Below, piece after piece: positions 1 through 8,379 of a stretch of 64,000 nt of DNA (the first letter of the stretch is position 1; each line of letters starts with the position of its first letter). The notes beneath the pieces are model-generated. The model made no database searches. It was not told where the DNA came from and worked only from the letters and a program-made list of their open reading frames with translations. The stretch lies in NCBI RefSeq assembly GCF_014698305.1, contig NZ_JACJST010000003.1, forward strand, positions 62,001 through 126,000. Direction: 5' to 3'. The DNA is from Anabaena lutea FACHB-196 (lineage in GTDB: Bacteria > Cyanobacteriota > Cyanobacteriia > Cyanobacteriales > Nostocaceae). A program made the translations under genes and the position numbers.

Positions 1-269
1 GAACTAATTGTTAGCAACCCAAACGTGAAAGAAAGTCCTATAGTGAGTTGGGAGAATTTATATTTGGTGGTTTGTGAGGTAGAATCACCTGAAGCGAGAG
101 TTACATCACTTTCTCCTTCAGTTTCGATATCAGTTTTTTGGAAGAATAACTTACTTTCACCTAATAGATCTAACATAGGAAATATCTGCCCACCAACTAG
201 AGATTCTTGCTCGGTATCAGAAAGATATTTAAATAATTGAGGATGATTCAATCGAGTATGTTTAGGCAT
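1..269 (-). CDS. Double-glycine leader peptide precursor (partial, 3' end outside window)
   Basis: The reading frame is open from an ATG at 269 to the left edge (89 codons) and is cut there. Residues 1-27 look like a double-glycine secretion leader: the segment LFKYLSDTEQESLVGG has the hydrophobic spacing and Gly26-Gly27 that C39 peptidases recognise. The predicted core starts at Gln28, is acidic and Ser/Thr-rich, and ends (as far as seen) in a hydrophobic stretch. A good AAGGAG ribosome site lies 7 bases before the ATG. It begins 75 bases after the stop of the C39 ABC exporter on the same strand, so it is probably a substrate of that exporter. I do not recognise the core. It could instead be a larger exported protein that merely has a GG leader. 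Confidence 0.7.
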   Translation of the reverse strand, partial: MPKHTRLNHPQLFKYLSDTEQESLVGGQIFPMLDLLGESKLFFQKTDIETEGESDVTLASGDSTSQTTKYKFSQLTIGLSFTFGLLTIS

Positions 270-276
270 ATGATTA

Positions 277-282
277 CTCCTT
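277..282 (-). promoter_or_regulatory. Ribosome binding site of the partial double-glycine precursor
   Basis: The minus strand reads AAGGAG, then 7 bases, then ATG at 269. This strong Shine-Dalgarno match fixes the start of the truncated precursor gene. Confidence 0.7.
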
Positions 283-344
283 GCACAAGTAACTAGGTTG
301 GGTTAAACTATGGCAGAATAGCAGAAAGTTCTGAAAATATTAAT

Positions 345-2513
345 TTATACAGTCAAAAACTGCAAATGCTCTCCAGGTTTTGATAAAAATGTATCAGGAG
401 TGCCTTGAATTTGTATCTGACCTTTTTCTATGAGAACAATCCAATTAGCGCGATGGATAACGCTAGGACGATGGGTAATTAAAATTGTGGTTTTACCTGT
501 GCGATATTCCAAAAGACGATCTAGAACATGAGCTTCACTCATGGGGTCTAGTCCAGCGGTAGCTTCATCTAAAATGAGTATAGGTGGATTTTTGATAATT
601 CCGCGTGCGATCGCTAATCTTTGTCTTTGTCCACCTGAAAGATTTGCTCCAAATTCCCCTAATACGGTTTGATATTTATTCGGTAATTGACTGATAAAAC
701 CATCTGCATCAGCAATATCACAAGCTTGAACAATCTCTTCAAAAGAAATATTAGGTGTGCCTAAACGGAAGTTTTCCAAAATTGAACGACTCCAAAAATG
801 AGGTTCTTGGGGTACATAAACTACTTGTTGTCGGTAACAATCTAAGGCAATATCTTGAATATTAAAAAAACCGATGCGGATATTACCAGATTCTGGTACA
901 TATAAACCAGCTAATAATTTAGCTAAAGTGCTTTTACCACAACCTGATTTACCAATTAAAGCAATTACTTTTCCTCCAGGAATCTGGATAGAAAAATCAT
1001 CTAATAAGTCAACTCTGCCTGGGTGATGAAATTTGAGATGGGAACAACTAATATCTGCATTACTGGAAATTTGGGCAATTGGCTTTTGACTTCCTCCTAC
1101 TACTTCTGGTGTGGCATCAATAACTTCTAATAATCGAGAAACTGCGGTTTGGGAGCGAAAATATTCATCAACGAAGCCAACTAATGAATTAATTAAAGCT
1201 AAAACATTAACTTGTAAAGCATTAAAAGCTAACATTTGTCCAATGCTTAAATCGCCTTTAATTACTAAAAGACTCCCAAATCCTAGTAAAATGACACCAC
1301 CAATTGTAGATATAAGTCTAGCAATAGTACCATTAATAATTGCTATTTGAACTGTGCTAAAAGCAAGATTAGCCAGACGACCAAAACGACTTTGAAATTC
1401 ATCCCAAAATTGAGGAGCAGCATTTGTAGTTTTAATTACCTGTGCGCCTTTAAATGTTTCTACTAAAACACCCTGATTTTCTGCTCCTAAGACTAAGAGA
1501 CTTCGGGTTTTTTGTTGAAGAATGGGTAAGAAAGGTAAGGTAGATAAAGTTATGAAACTAGCAATTAATAAGACTGCTATTGTTAATTGCCAGCTATAAA
1601 ATAACATTAAGCATAAAGAAATAACAGCGATAAAAAACTGGCTCGGTAAAACAATGACAATTTGTGATACTAATTGGTTAATTTCACTAATATCTCGGAG
1701 TCGGCTTGTGATTTCACCACTTCGACGAGATTCATAATAATTTAAGGGTAATTGGAGAAGTTTTTTGCCAAATTCTAGAACTAAGCCTAATTGTAATCTC
1801 TGCCCAAAATGAGAAATCATTAAGGCTTGAAATACTTGCAAACCTCCACTGAATAAGCTCATGACGACAACTGCGGAAACTACAACAGTAAGTAATTGCA
1901 CATCTCCTCGAACTAGAACATCATCTGTGAGTAATTGAATTAAAACAGGAGTTCCTAGAGCTAGTAAACCCAGGACGATATTGATCATTAAAACCTGAGT
2001 TAGCAAGCCCCGATAGGGCAAAATGCGGCGAAAAAAACGTGTGATACCACCTTTTGATTCTTCTTGGGGTTGCTCAGAAAACCGATCTGGCTCTGGCTCT
2101 AATAAGAGCATTACACCATTCCAAGCATCGGTTAATTCTTTTTTTGTGAGATAACGAAGTCCAACAGCAGGATCGGCAATTACGTATTTTTTACCTTTCT
2201 TACCATATAAAACAACCCAATGGTAGCCTTGCCAATGGATAATTGCAGGTAATTTAATTTCTGTTATTCTGTCTACAATGTCTGGGGAAGCTTTCACGGC
2301 TCTAGCATTAAAACCGAGATTTTCCGAGCCTCGTTTTAAACCTAATAAAGTTGTTCCTAATTGTCCAGTACCAACAGCTTCTCTGCTTTTAATTATACTT
2401 AAAAAGCGTCCATAATGCTTGCTAATAGAAACTAGACAAGCTGCTCCACAGTCTTCTTCACTTAACTGTAAAGTACACTGGTAATTTTGATGAGATTTGA
2501 AGATATTGAACAT
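345..2513 (-). CDS. C39 peptidase-containing ABC exporter (PCAT) for double-glycine peptides
   Basis: This 722-aa inner-membrane protein should both cleave double-glycine leaders and export the released peptide. Residues ~10-135 form a C39 peptidase with the expected catalytic set: Gln16, Cys22 in EEDCGAACL, His98 in YHWVVLY and Asp114 in ADPAVG. A six-helix ABC transmembrane domain follows (~160-450). The C-terminal ATPase has Walker A GKSGCGKST, signature LSGGQRQRLAIARG and Walker B ILILDEATAGLD, all intact. It starts 112 bases after the HlyD-type gene on the same strand, which fits one operon. It lacks the cyclic-nucleotide-binding region of some larger cyanobacterial exporters. The family is certain; the substrates (the two neighbouring GG precursors) are inferred. 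Confidence 0.95.
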   Translation of the reverse strand: MFNIFKSHQNYQCTLQLSEEDCGAACLVSISKHYGRFLSIIKSREAVGTGQLGTTLLGLKRGSENLGFNARAVKASPDIVDRITEIKLPAIIHWQGYHWVVLYGKKGKKYVIADPAVGLRYLTKKELTDAWNGVMLLLEPEPDRFSEQPQEESKGGITRFFRRILPYRGLLTQVLMINIVLGLLALGTPVLIQLLTDDVLVRGDVQLLTVVVSAVVVMSLFSGGLQVFQALMISHFGQRLQLGLVLEFGKKLLQLPLNYYESRRSGEITSRLRDISEINQLVSQIVIVLPSQFFIAVISLCLMLFYSWQLTIAVLLIASFITLSTLPFLPILQQKTRSLLVLGAENQGVLVETFKGAQVIKTTNAAPQFWDEFQSRFGRLANLAFSTVQIAIINGTIARLISTIGGVILLGFGSLLVIKGDLSIGQMLAFNALQVNVLALINSLVGFVDEYFRSQTAVSRLLEVIDATPEVVGGSQKPIAQISSNADISCSHLKFHHPGRVDLLDDFSIQIPGGKVIALIGKSGCGKSTLAKLLAGLYVPESGNIRIGFFNIQDIALDCYRQQVVYVPQEPHFWSRSILENFRLGTPNISFEEIVQACDIADADGFISQLPNKYQTVLGEFGANLSGGQRQRLAIARGIIKNPPILILDEATAGLDPMSEAHVLDRLLEYRTGKTTILITHRPSVIHRANWIVLIEKGQIQIQGTPDTFLSKPGEHLQFLTV

Positions 2514-2532
2514 AATTAGTAAGAGGATGTTA

Positions 2533-2562
2533 GTAGGTTAAGTTGACGGAAGGAAACCCAAC
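2533..2562. repeat. Dispersed 30-bp repeat, copy 1
   Basis: On the complementary strand this reads GTTGGGTTTCCTTCCGTCAA and so on. It matches the segment at 18948-18977 at about 27 of 30 positions. It sits in the gap between the HlyD and ABC genes. Confidence 0.6.
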
Positions 2563-2625
2563 TTTATCAAAGCTTTTGTTGCGCTGTCGCTTCACCCAAC
2601 CTATGGTTTTTGAAAATGTATTACA

Positions 2626-4134
2626 TTATGGGTTGGTGATTAATTTGCCTTTTCTGAGGATGAATTGTAGTACAGTTTCCTGACGAGAAATAATATCAGC
2701 ACGTCCTTCCATACCAGATTTGAGATAACATAAATGATCTCCTTTTCCTAAAAATAGACTTTGTGGTTCAATATTGATTTCGTAAGTAGGTATCTGGGGT
2801 GTACTGATAATAGAATTATTTTGTGTAGTTGCGACAACATCTGGTGCAACTGTTTTTACAGTTCCTTTGAGAGTTCCATAGTCTGGATATGGACAAGCTG
2901 AAACTTGCATTTGAACTGCTTGACCCGTTTTTACTTTGTCAATATCTTTAGCAGAAACTTGAGCTTTGATGATTAAAGGAGCATCAACAGGTGCAATTTG
3001 AGCAATAGCTTCACTGAGTTGTACAACCTGTCCAGAGTTACGGAGTTTCAGTTGCATTAGTGTACCGGTAGCTGGTGAGCGAATCACACTTTTATTCAAC
3101 TCATTTTCTAGCTGTTGTAGTTCTTGACGAGTGCGAATTTGTTGTTTTTGCAGTTCTAGACGCTGCTGGAGTAATAGTTCTCGTTCTTTTTTTAAAGCTG
3201 CTAAATTGCCTTCACCTCTGGACTTTTCTTGTTGAATCTTTTCCAGTGCTACTGTTACGTTTGCATGACTGGGGTTAATGGCAATTCTCGCTTTTTCTAA
3301 ATTTATTTTTGCTAATTTTACAGCTTGTTCTTTTTCTTCTTGGATATTTTTAGCACTAGATTTAGCTTGTTCTAATTTGGCTTGAGCCGATTTTACGGCT
3401 TGTTCTTTTTCCTCCACTAAATTGCGAGATATTGCTCCTGATGCAACTATATTTTGCAATCGATCACGCTGTAAAATTGCCAGTTTTAAAGCTGCTTCTG
3501 CTTCTTCCACCGTGGCTACTAATACTCTTTCTGTTTGTAATCTTTCTAATTGATCATTTGCTAACTTTATAGCTATTTTGGCTTGGATCATTTCCACAGT
3601 AGCTTGAGTTTGCTGATCTATGTAGTTGCGTTGAGTACCCTTTAATTCAGCTTGTGCAGCTATAATTGTGCGGTTATTTAAGTTAGTTTGAGCAATTAGT
3701 TGAGTATTAGCTTGATTGATTTGGGCATCAATTTGAATAAGTTGTAATTGATTCTGCTGAATAGTATTTTGCAGTTGTCTTTTTTGAGATTGTAGTTGGG
3801 AGTCATCAATATAAGCAATTATTTCTCCCTTATTTACTACCTGATCTTCTTTAACTACAATTTTTTTTACAGTTCCTGTCATTGCAGATTCAACTAACCG
3901 TAATTCTCCCAATGGTCTGATAGTTGCAGGAACTTTGACTGTGACACTGTAATAGAGGACAGAAGTGAGACTTACAGCTACTAAAAACATACTAATCATC
4001 ACTCCCCCACCAATATGAATCCATTTACCGATATGGGGGAGAAACTCATTAGCTTCTAATATATGTAAATCCTCTGTAGCTTGGTTATTGAGGTTATACC
4101 AAGAATTGTTATCTTGACTCTGTAAGGAGTTCAC
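2626..4134 (-). CDS. HlyD-family membrane fusion/adaptor protein of the peptide exporter
   Basis: This periplasmic adaptor should link the inner-membrane exporter to an outer-membrane channel. It has an N-terminal cytoplasmic part, one transmembrane segment (GGGVMISMFLVAVSLTSVLY), and a lipoyl/barrel half reading TGTVKKIVVKEDQVVNKGEI. A long Gln/Leu/Glu-rich coiled-coil hairpin follows, then the second half reading VIRSPATGTLMQLKL. I chose the GTG at 4134 because AGAAGGTG lies 7 bases upstream; a TTG at 4200 would add 22 residues with no ribosome site. It lies upstream of the C39 ABC transporter on the same strand. No TolC-like gene is in the window, so the outer-membrane partner must be elsewhere. 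Confidence 0.9.
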   Translation of the reverse strand: MNSLQSQDNNSWYNLNNQATEDLHILEANEFLPHIGKWIHIGGGVMISMFLVAVSLTSVLYYSVTVKVPATIRPLGELRLVESAMTGTVKKIVVKEDQVVNKGEIIAYIDDSQLQSQKRQLQNTIQQNQLQLIQIDAQINQANTQLIAQTNLNNRTIIAAQAELKGTQRNYIDQQTQATVEMIQAKIAIKLANDQLERLQTERVLVATVEEAEAALKLAILQRDRLQNIVASGAISRNLVEEKEQAVKSAQAKLEQAKSSAKNIQEEKEQAVKLAKINLEKARIAINPSHANVTVALEKIQQEKSRGEGNLAALKKERELLLQQRLELQKQQIRTRQELQQLENELNKSVIRSPATGTLMQLKLRNSGQVVQLSEAIAQIAPVDAPLIIKAQVSAKDIDKVKTGQAVQMQVSACPYPDYGTLKGTVKTVAPDVVATTQNNSIISTPQIPTYEINIEPQSLFLGKGDHLCYLKSGMEGRADIISRQETVLQFILRKGKLITNP

Positions 4135-4886
4135 GGTATTACACCTTCTGTTAGGACTAAGATAGTCTGACCTAAGATAGAAATTACTAATATCATGCAA
4201 CCAAAAAGTAACTATCTTAGGTAATAAATTAGCAGAAATAAAAACAAATAAATTTCTCTATTCACATGATGAAAACTAATTTGATGATGGGCTATAATGT
4301 GGTGTAAGGGGTTGAGATAGTTATACCCTAGCATTGGTAATTATCTTTCTTAAATCTTCAACGCAGATCAGGCGTTAAGAAAATGGAGGGGAAGGCTAAA
4401 ACTTTCTCAAAGTCCTCACTTACGTTGAGCAAGTTCTTATCATCTCCTCTAACCCCCTTTTTTATCTGAAAAGGTATGCTCAAAATTTAATCGCGGCTTC
4501 AAGCCTGTAGAGCATTTTCTGGTTTAGATAATGATTTGATTGGCAATAATTATTAGCCTGATTTGCCTTGATATAAAGTAAAGATTCCAGAGATTGATTC
4601 ATTCATGAAGTTTTTTCCCAAGCATCTCTAGCCAGATGAATTGGGTGTTGCATTCATTGAAAATGGCAGAAAAACTCTGGAATCTACTTTTATCTTTAGC
4701 ACCCACTCACAATAAACTTCAAGTGACTAGTATACAAAGGCGAAAATAACTAACCATTAAAAATTACTAAAAAGCCTGTGTAATCTGCTTTTTTGAATTT
4801 TTAAGTTTTAATTTTTAATTCCGCCCTGCGGTACTAGTTCAATCCTGCTTTGAGATTGGGCGACTTATAGGCTTACTAGCCTATAT
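4135..4886. other. Intergenic stretch between precursor peptide and hlyD-type gene
   Basis: This is about 750 bases without a credible gene. It holds the MITE-like element at 4726-4838. The rest is AT-rich unique sequence that probably carries the promoter of the hlyD/ABC operon, but I could not assign -35 and -10 boxes with confidence. Confidence 0.5.
4726..4838 (+). mobile_element. MITE-like element, copy A (113 bp)
   Basis: It starts ACTAGTATACAAAGG and ends GCGGTACTAGT, so the ends are inverted repeats. The interior AACCATTAAAAATTACTAAAA and the CTTTTTTGAATTTTTAAG-type AT tract match copies at 23812-23925 (opposite orientation) and 34600-34712. All three are 113-114 bp and encode nothing. 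This is a non-autonomous transposable element or an equivalent mobile repeat. Confidence 0.75.
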
Positions 4887-5240
4887 TTACGGAAGAATTC
4901 CTCCAGTTATAGCCTCTACGGGTGTAATTGGGGCTAAACTTTCTCCTTCAGTTGGTAGTGTTGCTGGACCTAAAGCTCCGACACCGGCAGGAAGTTCTGC
5001 ACCTAAACCTAAGAAATCTTGTCCCGCAGTCAGTATGGTATTAGACTTACCTGCGGAAGTAGCACTGCTACCTTGAGGACCTGAGATACTTGTTCCTATT
5101 AAACCTGATGTTTTGTTAGCGTAATTAGTCGCGGCTAGTTCAAAGTCAGCCCCACCAGTTACAAGCTCTTGTTGCTGAACAGATAAAGCAACAAACAAAT
5201 CGGATGCGTTAATTTGATTTGACACAATTATTTGCCTCAC
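4887..5240 (-). CDS. Double-glycine bacteriocin-like precursor (CTB type)
   Basis: A 117-aa secreted peptide precursor. Residues 1-30 form a leader ending QQQELVTGG, cleaved after Gly30 by a C39 peptidase. The 87-residue core starts ADFELAATNYANK and is rich in Gly, Ser, Ala and Thr. It has no Cys or Trp, so neither lanthionine nor disulfide bridges are possible. The leader and core start resemble the cyanobacterial CTB bacteriocin family as I recall it. Initiation is GTG: the first possible GTG is 5240, and a second GTG at 5225 has GTGAGG at a suitable distance and may be the true start. It lies upstream of the HlyD and C39 exporter genes on the same strand. Function of the released peptide is unknown. 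Confidence 0.8.
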   Translation of the reverse strand: MRQIIVSNQINASDLFVALSVQQQELVTGGADFELAATNYANKTSGLIGTSISGPQGSSATSAGKSNTILTAGQDFLGLGAELPAGVGALGPATLPTEGESLAPITPVEAITGGILP

Positions 5241-5568
5241 TTACGTAATTAGGTGTTTCATCACCTAACAACTCAACTATAAGCATTGTTGCCTAATAAT
5301 TCATAAATCTGCGGGTAGAAAGTAAAGTTTGCAAGTTTACCTCTCAAAGTAGAGACAAAATAGTTTTTTATTTCTAGAATAGTCATATTAAAAGATTAAT
5401 TGTATTAGAGAAAATCTAGATAATATTTAGTTTTTGTTTTTACAAAAATCGGCTGAATCTACCCAAATATTCACTTTTTTCACTCAATCAAAAAATCAAT
5501 ATCTATATTTTTAGATATCTCTAATTATAAAAAAAATCATTTACCTATATTTCTAAATCCGGAATTAT
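5241..5568. other. Intergenic stretch upstream of the bacteriocin-like precursor
   Basis: 328 bases, strongly AT-rich, between the precursor gene and the downstream end of the next minus-strand gene. It must contain the precursor promoter. I see no repeat, hairpin or open frame that stands out. Confidence 0.4.
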
Positions 5569-6276
5569 TCAGTATCCAGAGAGTAGCAGAGTTAACATAT
5601 AAGCACAGATAGCACTACCAATAGGAACTGTTAAGTTATCTATTCCTAAAAAGGAAAATGCCTCTAAAATCGTAGCAATTACAGCTACAATTAATGAAAC
5701 TACCCAAGTTTGCCAAATATTACCTTGGGTAATCAGTAAAAGAGTCCAAGAAATAAAATAACTAATTAAAGTAACTGTGAAAGAACCTTCCCAACTTTTT
5801 TGAGAACCAAAAATTGTATATTTATGCTTGCCAAAGCGTTTCCCAATTAAAGCTGCTAGTCCATCTCCCCAAGCCATAATCATAATTCCTAAAACAGCGT
5901 ATTGGGGTTGGTGTAAATGCCAAAAACCAGCTACTAAAACACCTATACTCACAGCATAGAAAAATGTTCCCAAACTTTGACGACCAACGCTATTAATACC
6001 AGGGAGAATTGGGAATATATAGGACAATAAGGTGATGATACTCGCAAAAATTGAAGCTGTAATTCCCACAAATGGGGGAATATCTAACCACCAAGCGATT
6101 AAAATGACATTACCTGTGCCAATATGCACGATTTTGCGGATGATTTCGGGTTCGCTGTTGGGAAAACGACTAACTACCCAAGCAAGGCCAATAATTAATC
6201 CCACCCAAGCCGCAGCAGGGGCAATTTGCAGCGACAATGGTGAAAGGGTTTCTAAACTGAGGACTGTGTTAAACAA
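5569..6276 (-). CDS. Phytol/polyprenol kinase-family membrane protein
   Basis: A 235-aa integral membrane protein with about seven hydrophobic segments. The motifs RKIVHIGTGNVIL, MAWGDGLAALIGKRFGKHKY and FGSQKSWEGS are the hallmarks of the CTP-dependent lipid kinase family (DGK1/SEC59/VTE5). In cyanobacteria its members phosphorylate phytol recycled from chlorophyll for tocopherol synthesis. The exact substrate here cannot be read from sequence. Initiation is TTG at 6276; no in-frame ATG exists upstream before a stop. It is divergent from yidD, with about 50 bases between the starts. Confidence 0.8.
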   Translation of the reverse strand: MFNTVLSLETLSPLSLQIAPAAAWVGLIIGLAWVVSRFPNSEPEIIRKIVHIGTGNVILIAWWLDIPPFVGITASIFASIITLLSYIFPILPGINSVGRQSLGTFFYAVSIGVLVAGFWHLHQPQYAVLGIMIMAWGDGLAALIGKRFGKHKYTIFGSQKSWEGSFTVTLISYFISWTLLLITQGNIWQTWVVSLIVAVIATILEAFSFLGIDNLTVPIGSAICAYMLTLLLSGY

Positions 6277-6327
6277 TGATGGAATAGAGGTATTTTTAAC
6301 TTTAATCCTACTTTATTAGATTTGGGT

Positions 6328-6573
6328 ATGAAAATATTATTGATTTGGCTAATTAAGGGTTATCGCTTATTTATTTCTCCCCTGTTTCCCCCCACTTGTC
6401 GCTTTCAACCTACTTGTTCTATGTATGCTATTCAAGCTATTGAACGGTTTGGGGTATTTCGTGGTAGTTGGATGGGTATTATGCGGATTTTACGCTGTCA
6501 TCCTTTTCATCCTGGGGGTTATGATCCTGTTCCAGAGGTGGAGTCAAAGTCTTGTTGTGAACATGAGAAGTGA
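6328..6573 (+). CDS. yidD: Membrane protein insertion efficiency factor YidD
   Basis: An 81-aa small protein with the diagnostic YidD sequence: [31 protein letters not shown] and, later, [17 protein letters not shown]. It has the conserved Cys pair and an amphipathic N-terminus. It assists YidC-dependent insertion of inner-membrane proteins. I chose the ATG at 6328 rather than the TTG two codons earlier. It stands alone here; the common neighbours rnpA and yidC are absent. Confidence 0.93.
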   Translation: MKILLIWLIKGYRLFISPLFPPTCRFQPTCSMYAIQAIERFGVFRGSWMGIMRILRCHPFHPGGYDPVPEVESKSCCEHEK

Positions 6574-6592
6574 TTTGATGTTGAGGATAATT

Positions 6593-6695
6593 TGTCTGAA
6601 TCAGGATATACAGGATTTGAGGATTTTCAGGATGATGGATAAAATTCATTCTTAATCCTGTTCATCCTTTAATCCTGAGAATCCTGATTCAGACA
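6593..6695. repeat. Long imperfect palindrome after yidD
   Basis: A 103-bp inverted repeat whose outer 15 bases pair perfectly (TGTCTGAATCAGGAT with ATCCTGATTCAGACA). The inner arms are built from AGGAT/ATCCT repeats. It starts 20 bases after the yidD stop and could end its transcript, but the size suggests a dispersed palindromic element. Confidence 0.7.
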
Positions 6696-6759
6696 TTATC
6701 AATTAAAATGAATTAAAGAACAAGTGTAAGATAATTTAAATACAAAATATCAAATTAAA

Positions 6760-7437
6760 ATGCGTCCATATCACCAAATCCCGATTATTGAATGTGGTGA
6801 ACCTTTAGTAAAAATTCCTCTAGAATTGTTTGCGGTAGAATCTCCTCACCCTTATGAAAAGTTAGGTGCTAATTATGGGTTACATTCACCTTATTATTTG
6901 CGCGAAAGTGTAATTGCAAATTTGATTCAGGCGCAAAATTATTTACAATTACTACATCCTAATTGGTATATTCAGATATTCGATGCTTATCGTCCTGTGG
7001 CTGTACAGCAGTTTATGGTAGATTACAGCTTTGGGGAAGCGTTGCGAGACAGGGGTTTGACAGAAGCGCAATTATCACCCCAGCAACGAGAAGAAGTTTG
7101 GGAAGCGGTTTATGAAATTTGGGCTGTACCCAGTTTAGATATGAATACTCCTCCTCCCCATAGTACGGGGGCTGCGGTAGATATTACCCTGGTGGATGAA
7201 AATGGACAAGTTGTCGATATGGGTTCACCGATTGATGAAATGTCCGAGCGATCGCACCCTGAATATTATGCTAAGAGTAATCAACAGTATGATGCTCACC
7301 GTCAATTACTGCGAGATGTGATGTTAAAAGCCGGTTTTCAACGCAATCCTAGAGAATGGTGGCATTTTTCTTTTGGTGATCAAATGTGGGCTTGGTTGCA
7401 GAATCAAGGAACTGCTCGTTATGGTAGGTTGGTTTGA
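6760..7437 (+). CDS. D-alanyl-D-alanine dipeptidase (VanX/DdpX family)
   Basis: A 225-aa zinc peptidase that hydrolyses D-Ala-D-Ala, here probably for peptidoglycan recycling rather than vancomycin resistance. The zinc ligands fit the family: His134 and Asp141 in HSTGAAVD, and His202 with catalytic Glu199 in REWWHFSFGD. Arg78 in FDAYRP corresponds to the transition-state arginine. There is no signal peptide, so it should be cytoplasmic. No vanH or vanA partner lies nearby. The length is close to that of VanX. Confidence 0.9.
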   Translation: MRPYHQIPIIECGEPLVKIPLELFAVESPHPYEKLGANYGLHSPYYLRESVIANLIQAQNYLQLLHPNWYIQIFDAYRPVAVQQFMVDYSFGEALRDRGLTEAQLSPQQREEVWEAVYEIWAVPSLDMNTPPPHSTGAAVDITLVDENGQVVDMGSPIDEMSERSHPEYYAKSNQQYDAHRQLLRDVMLKAGFQRNPREWWHFSFGDQMWAWLQNQGTARYGRLV

Positions 7438-7486
7438 TTAAACGCAGAGGTTCGCTGAGATTAAGGTAATTTTGTAGGCACAAGTC

Positions 7487-7960
7487 TTAAGCATCTTCAG
7501 GATTGAGACGAATCATTTCCCAAGTGGTATATGTGCCGATAGGACTCCACAGTAAATAAGGAAGCAGTAATAATGCTGCCCAAACAGAAACTGGTAAGAC
7601 TGCAAAGGTGACTAAAAGACAGATAATGAAACCTGTGCCACCGATAATTGTACCTACCTTTAAACTGCGAAGCCGGAACATTACAGGTGTGTAAGCAATG
7701 GTAAATATTTCTAGAAGTAGGTATAAACCCATCATTAACCAGGTTGTGTTGGTTCCTGGGTTGTTTTCCCAAACAATATAAGCTGACCAAGCACCACAGA
7801 TAAATATTACAGTCCAAATCAGCGGAATTGCTCCTTCAAAGGTTAGCCATCTGGGTCTTTGTAAACGCCTGAACCATTGGCGTTCACTAGGTGTAACGAA
7901 GCTACTAGCGAAGGCAACTAAGAAAGTCACACCCCCGATTACCATCCAAGATTTAATCAT
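7487..7960 (-). CDS. TspO/MBR-family membrane protein
   Basis: A 157-aa protein with five predicted transmembrane helices and many Trp residues. The motifs RPRWLTFEGAIPLIWTVIF, CGAWSAYIVW and LPYLLWSPIGTYTTWEMIRLN match the tryptophan-rich sensory / translocator-protein family. Members bind tetrapyrroles and are linked to stress responses. The match is clear at family level but divergent from textbook TspO, so the ligand is uncertain. Convergent with the dipeptidase gene. Confidence 0.8.
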   Translation of the reverse strand: MIKSWMVIGGVTFLVAFASSFVTPSERQWFRRLQRPRWLTFEGAIPLIWTVIFICGAWSAYIVWENNPGTNTTWLMMGLYLLLEIFTIAYTPVMFRLRSLKVGTIIGGTGFIICLLVTFAVLPVSVWAALLLLPYLLWSPIGTYTTWEMIRLNPEDA

Positions 7961-8379
7961 TGTTTTCTATCTTTGGTGCTGATTTTCATGACGACTGATG
8001 CAGTAATATTATCAGTCGATGATGTGGTTAATTGTACATATTGGGATTGGGGACTGGGAAGATGGGGTGATGGGGTGATGGGGGGACGCGGGGACGCGGG
8101 GATGGGGAGATGGGGAGATGGGGAGATGGGGAGATGGGGAGATGGGGAGATGGGGAGATGGGGAGATGGGGAGATGGGGAGATGGGGAGATGGGGAGAAA
8201 TAATTATCTACTGCACACCTGCACCCTGCCCCCTGCACCCTGCCTTCTGCCTTTCCTGCTTCTAATCTATATCTTATGCCTTCATATTTGGTTGGCGGTA
8301 ATTATGTCTGTAGGTGGGGGTATAGAGTCAGTTGATGGAACTAGCCTATGTAAATAGGGAACATACCAAGCAACCAGTG
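7961..8379. other. Repeat-filled intergenic stretch upstream of DUF3611 gene
   Basis: Contains a GGGGTGATG/GACGCGG lead-in (8061-8100), the 12-unit octamer array (8101-8196) and a CCCTGCACCCTGCCTTCTGCC stretch (8221-8260). Open frames here are made only of repeat units and are not genes. Confidence 0.7.
8101..8196 (+). repeat. Octamer tandem array, 12 perfect units of GATGGGGA
   Basis: Twelve uninterrupted copies of an 8-bp unit, directly counted. The inverted version (TCCCCATC) occurs as an array at 9061-9100 on the far side of the DUF3611 gene. Confidence 0.95.

Noticed and set aside
4289-4300. TATAAT box on the plus strand
   Set aside because: No plus-strand gene follows and no -35 box lies at a suitable distance.
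6760-7437. Vancomycin resistance role for the VanX-like gene
   Set aside because: No vanH, vanA or regulator nearby; stand-alone D-Ala-D-Ala dipeptidases are common in Gram-negative-type bacteria.
8101-8196. Repeat-encoded proteins on both strands (GRWGDGEM and ISPSPHLP runs)
   Set aside because: They are translations of a perfect 8-bp satellite, without a ribosome site or non-repeat domain.
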